41,941 nt of DNA from CAZSAA01 sp964604915 (GTDB taxonomy: Bacteria; Patescibacteriota; Patescibacteriia; Patescibacteriales; UBA12465), in contig CAZSAA010000003.1 in NCBI GenBank assembly GCA_964604915.1, forward strand, positions 1-41,941, written 5' to 3'. A model generated the notes under the pieces. The model made no database searches. It saw nothing but the letters and a program-made list of their open reading frames with translations, and had not been told where the DNA came from. Both the position numbers and the translations under genes were made by a program. Below, piece by piece: positions 41,278 through 41,941 of the stretch. Numbering within the stretch: position 1 is the stretch's first letter; the number at the start of each line of letters is the position of its first letter.

Positions 41278-41941
41278 ATAATCCACCTTCCTTTCTATTA
41301 TTTAATAAATTAACTTTCTTCAATAATTTGTCCTTGATCTTCTTGAAGGCGACCACTTCCTGGACGCCTGATTCCATATCACGAAGCTGGATGGTCTCAT
41401 CCATCACCTCTTTCTTCCCTAAGATCAAGCTGTATCTAGCGTGTAATTCCTGGGCTTCCTCCATCTGTAGCTTGAGACTATCGACGGCGAAAGACTGGCG
41501 TACGCTCATGCCCGCATTACGGAGTTCCTCGAACAGCAATAATGCCTTTATCTTCGCTTGGTTGCCCAACTGCGCGATGAATATCAATTCCTCATCCGGA
41601 TCGCCCAAAAATATATTCTTGTCCTTCACTTTGGCCACGGTCCTCTCCAAGCCAATCGCGATACCAACGCCAGAAACCGATTGCCCGGCCAACTGTTCGC
41701 CCAGGTAATCATAGCGTCCGCCGCCAGCTAAGGCAAGCTTTCCTTGAATCTGCCCGTTTTCACTCACCGGCCAGATCTCGAATACAGTATCATTATAATA
41801 ATTCAGGTTACGGACGAGATACGAATCGAAATTATAGGGGATATTGAGCTCGTCTAGGTATTCCATGACTTGCTTGAAGTGTTCCCGGCTCTCGTCCGAC
41901 CAATAGTCAGCGATTTGCGGCGCTTCGAGCTTCATCTTGAC
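41270..41941 (-). CDS. hisS: Histidyl-tRNA synthetase, C-terminal part (cut by the window edge)
   Basis: The frame is open to the last base, so the gene continues beyond the window. The visible 223 codons hold the class II motif 3 region with LALAGGGRYDYLG and GVGIAIGLER, followed by the anticodon-binding domain (FIAQLGNQAKIKALLLFEELRNAGM...). Its C-terminal segment has ARYSLILGKKEVMDETIQLRDM, typical of HisRS. The enzyme charges tRNA-His. The stop overlaps the start of the bS21 gene. Confidence 0.93.
   Translation of the reverse strand, partial: VKMKLEAPQIADYWSDESREHFKQVMEYLDELNIPYNFDSYLVRNLNYYNDTVFEIWPVSENGQIQGKLALAGGGRYDYLGEQLAGQSVSGVGIAIGLERTVAKVKDKNIFLGDPDEELIFIAQLGNQAKIKALLLFEELRNAGMSVRQSFAVDSLKLQMEEAQELHARYSLILGKKEVMDETIQLRDMESGVQEVVAFKKIKDKLLKKVNLLNNRKEGGLYG

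Overview
The window reads as a chromosomal segment of an ultra-small, host-dependent bacterium of the Candidate Phyla Radiation (Patescibacteria, most likely a Parcubacteria-type lineage). This is an inference from content. The segment has a compact minus-strand gene layout and many short membrane proteins. It also has giant cysteine-rich surface proteins headed by VirB2-like membrane modules, an anaerobic class III ribonucleotide reductase with an intein, a TraG/VirD4-like ATPase, and type IV pilin genes beside an otherwise standard division and secretion set. TGA is used as a normal stop codon (for example in hisS and in the 59-residue gene at 25537-25716).

Layout: 1-3264 holds tRNA-Gln, ftsX, ftsE and an RlpA/D-Ala-D-Ala-carboxypeptidase fusion. 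3273-3498 holds a promoter and the tRNA-Gly and tRNA-Thr genes. 3510-5531 encodes a FtsB/DivIC-like protein and a processive GT2 glycosyltransferase. A type IV pilin-like gene runs the other way at 5657-6154. From 14225 down to 6179 lies one probable long transcript. It has a promoter, two NrdR boxes, nrdR, nrdD with its intein, a separate 54-codon gene for the NrdD glycyl-radical tail, nrdG, a small membrane protein, the TraG/VirD4-like ATPase, a DEDDh exonuclease and an orphan protein. A Fic gene (14388-15458) sits between two extragenic palindromic repeats. Then follow ftsZ, ftsA, the prepilin peptidase, an O-antigen-ligase-like membrane protein with TPRs, secF and secD, all on the minus strand, and clpP on the plus strand.

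Region 24458-39460 is the most unusual. It carries eight consecutive minus-strand genes for surface or membrane proteins. Two giant proteins (877 and 1676 residues) share an N-terminal VirB2/TrbC-like signal-plus-two-helix module fused to very large Ig/IPT/FN3/Cys-rich ectodomains. A third (1521 residues) carries a pilin-like globular domain, Ig-like domains and about ten CGDG/CGNG cysteine repeats. A second transcription unit with its own promoter encodes two pairs of paralogous single-pass membrane proteins, one pair with calcium-binding DxDxDG repeats, and a 59-residue membrane protein. This is the best candidate for an undescribed cell-surface system, perhaps used for host attachment. The window ends with a Rel/Spo-type (p)ppGpp enzyme, bS21, and the C-terminal part of histidyl-tRNA synthetase.

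Taken together, the window couples cell division and envelope synthesis (ftsEX, ftsB, ftsAZ, carboxypeptidase, glycosyltransferase, secDF), pilus processing (pilin and prepilin peptidase) and NrdR-controlled dNTP synthesis with a large surface-display locus.
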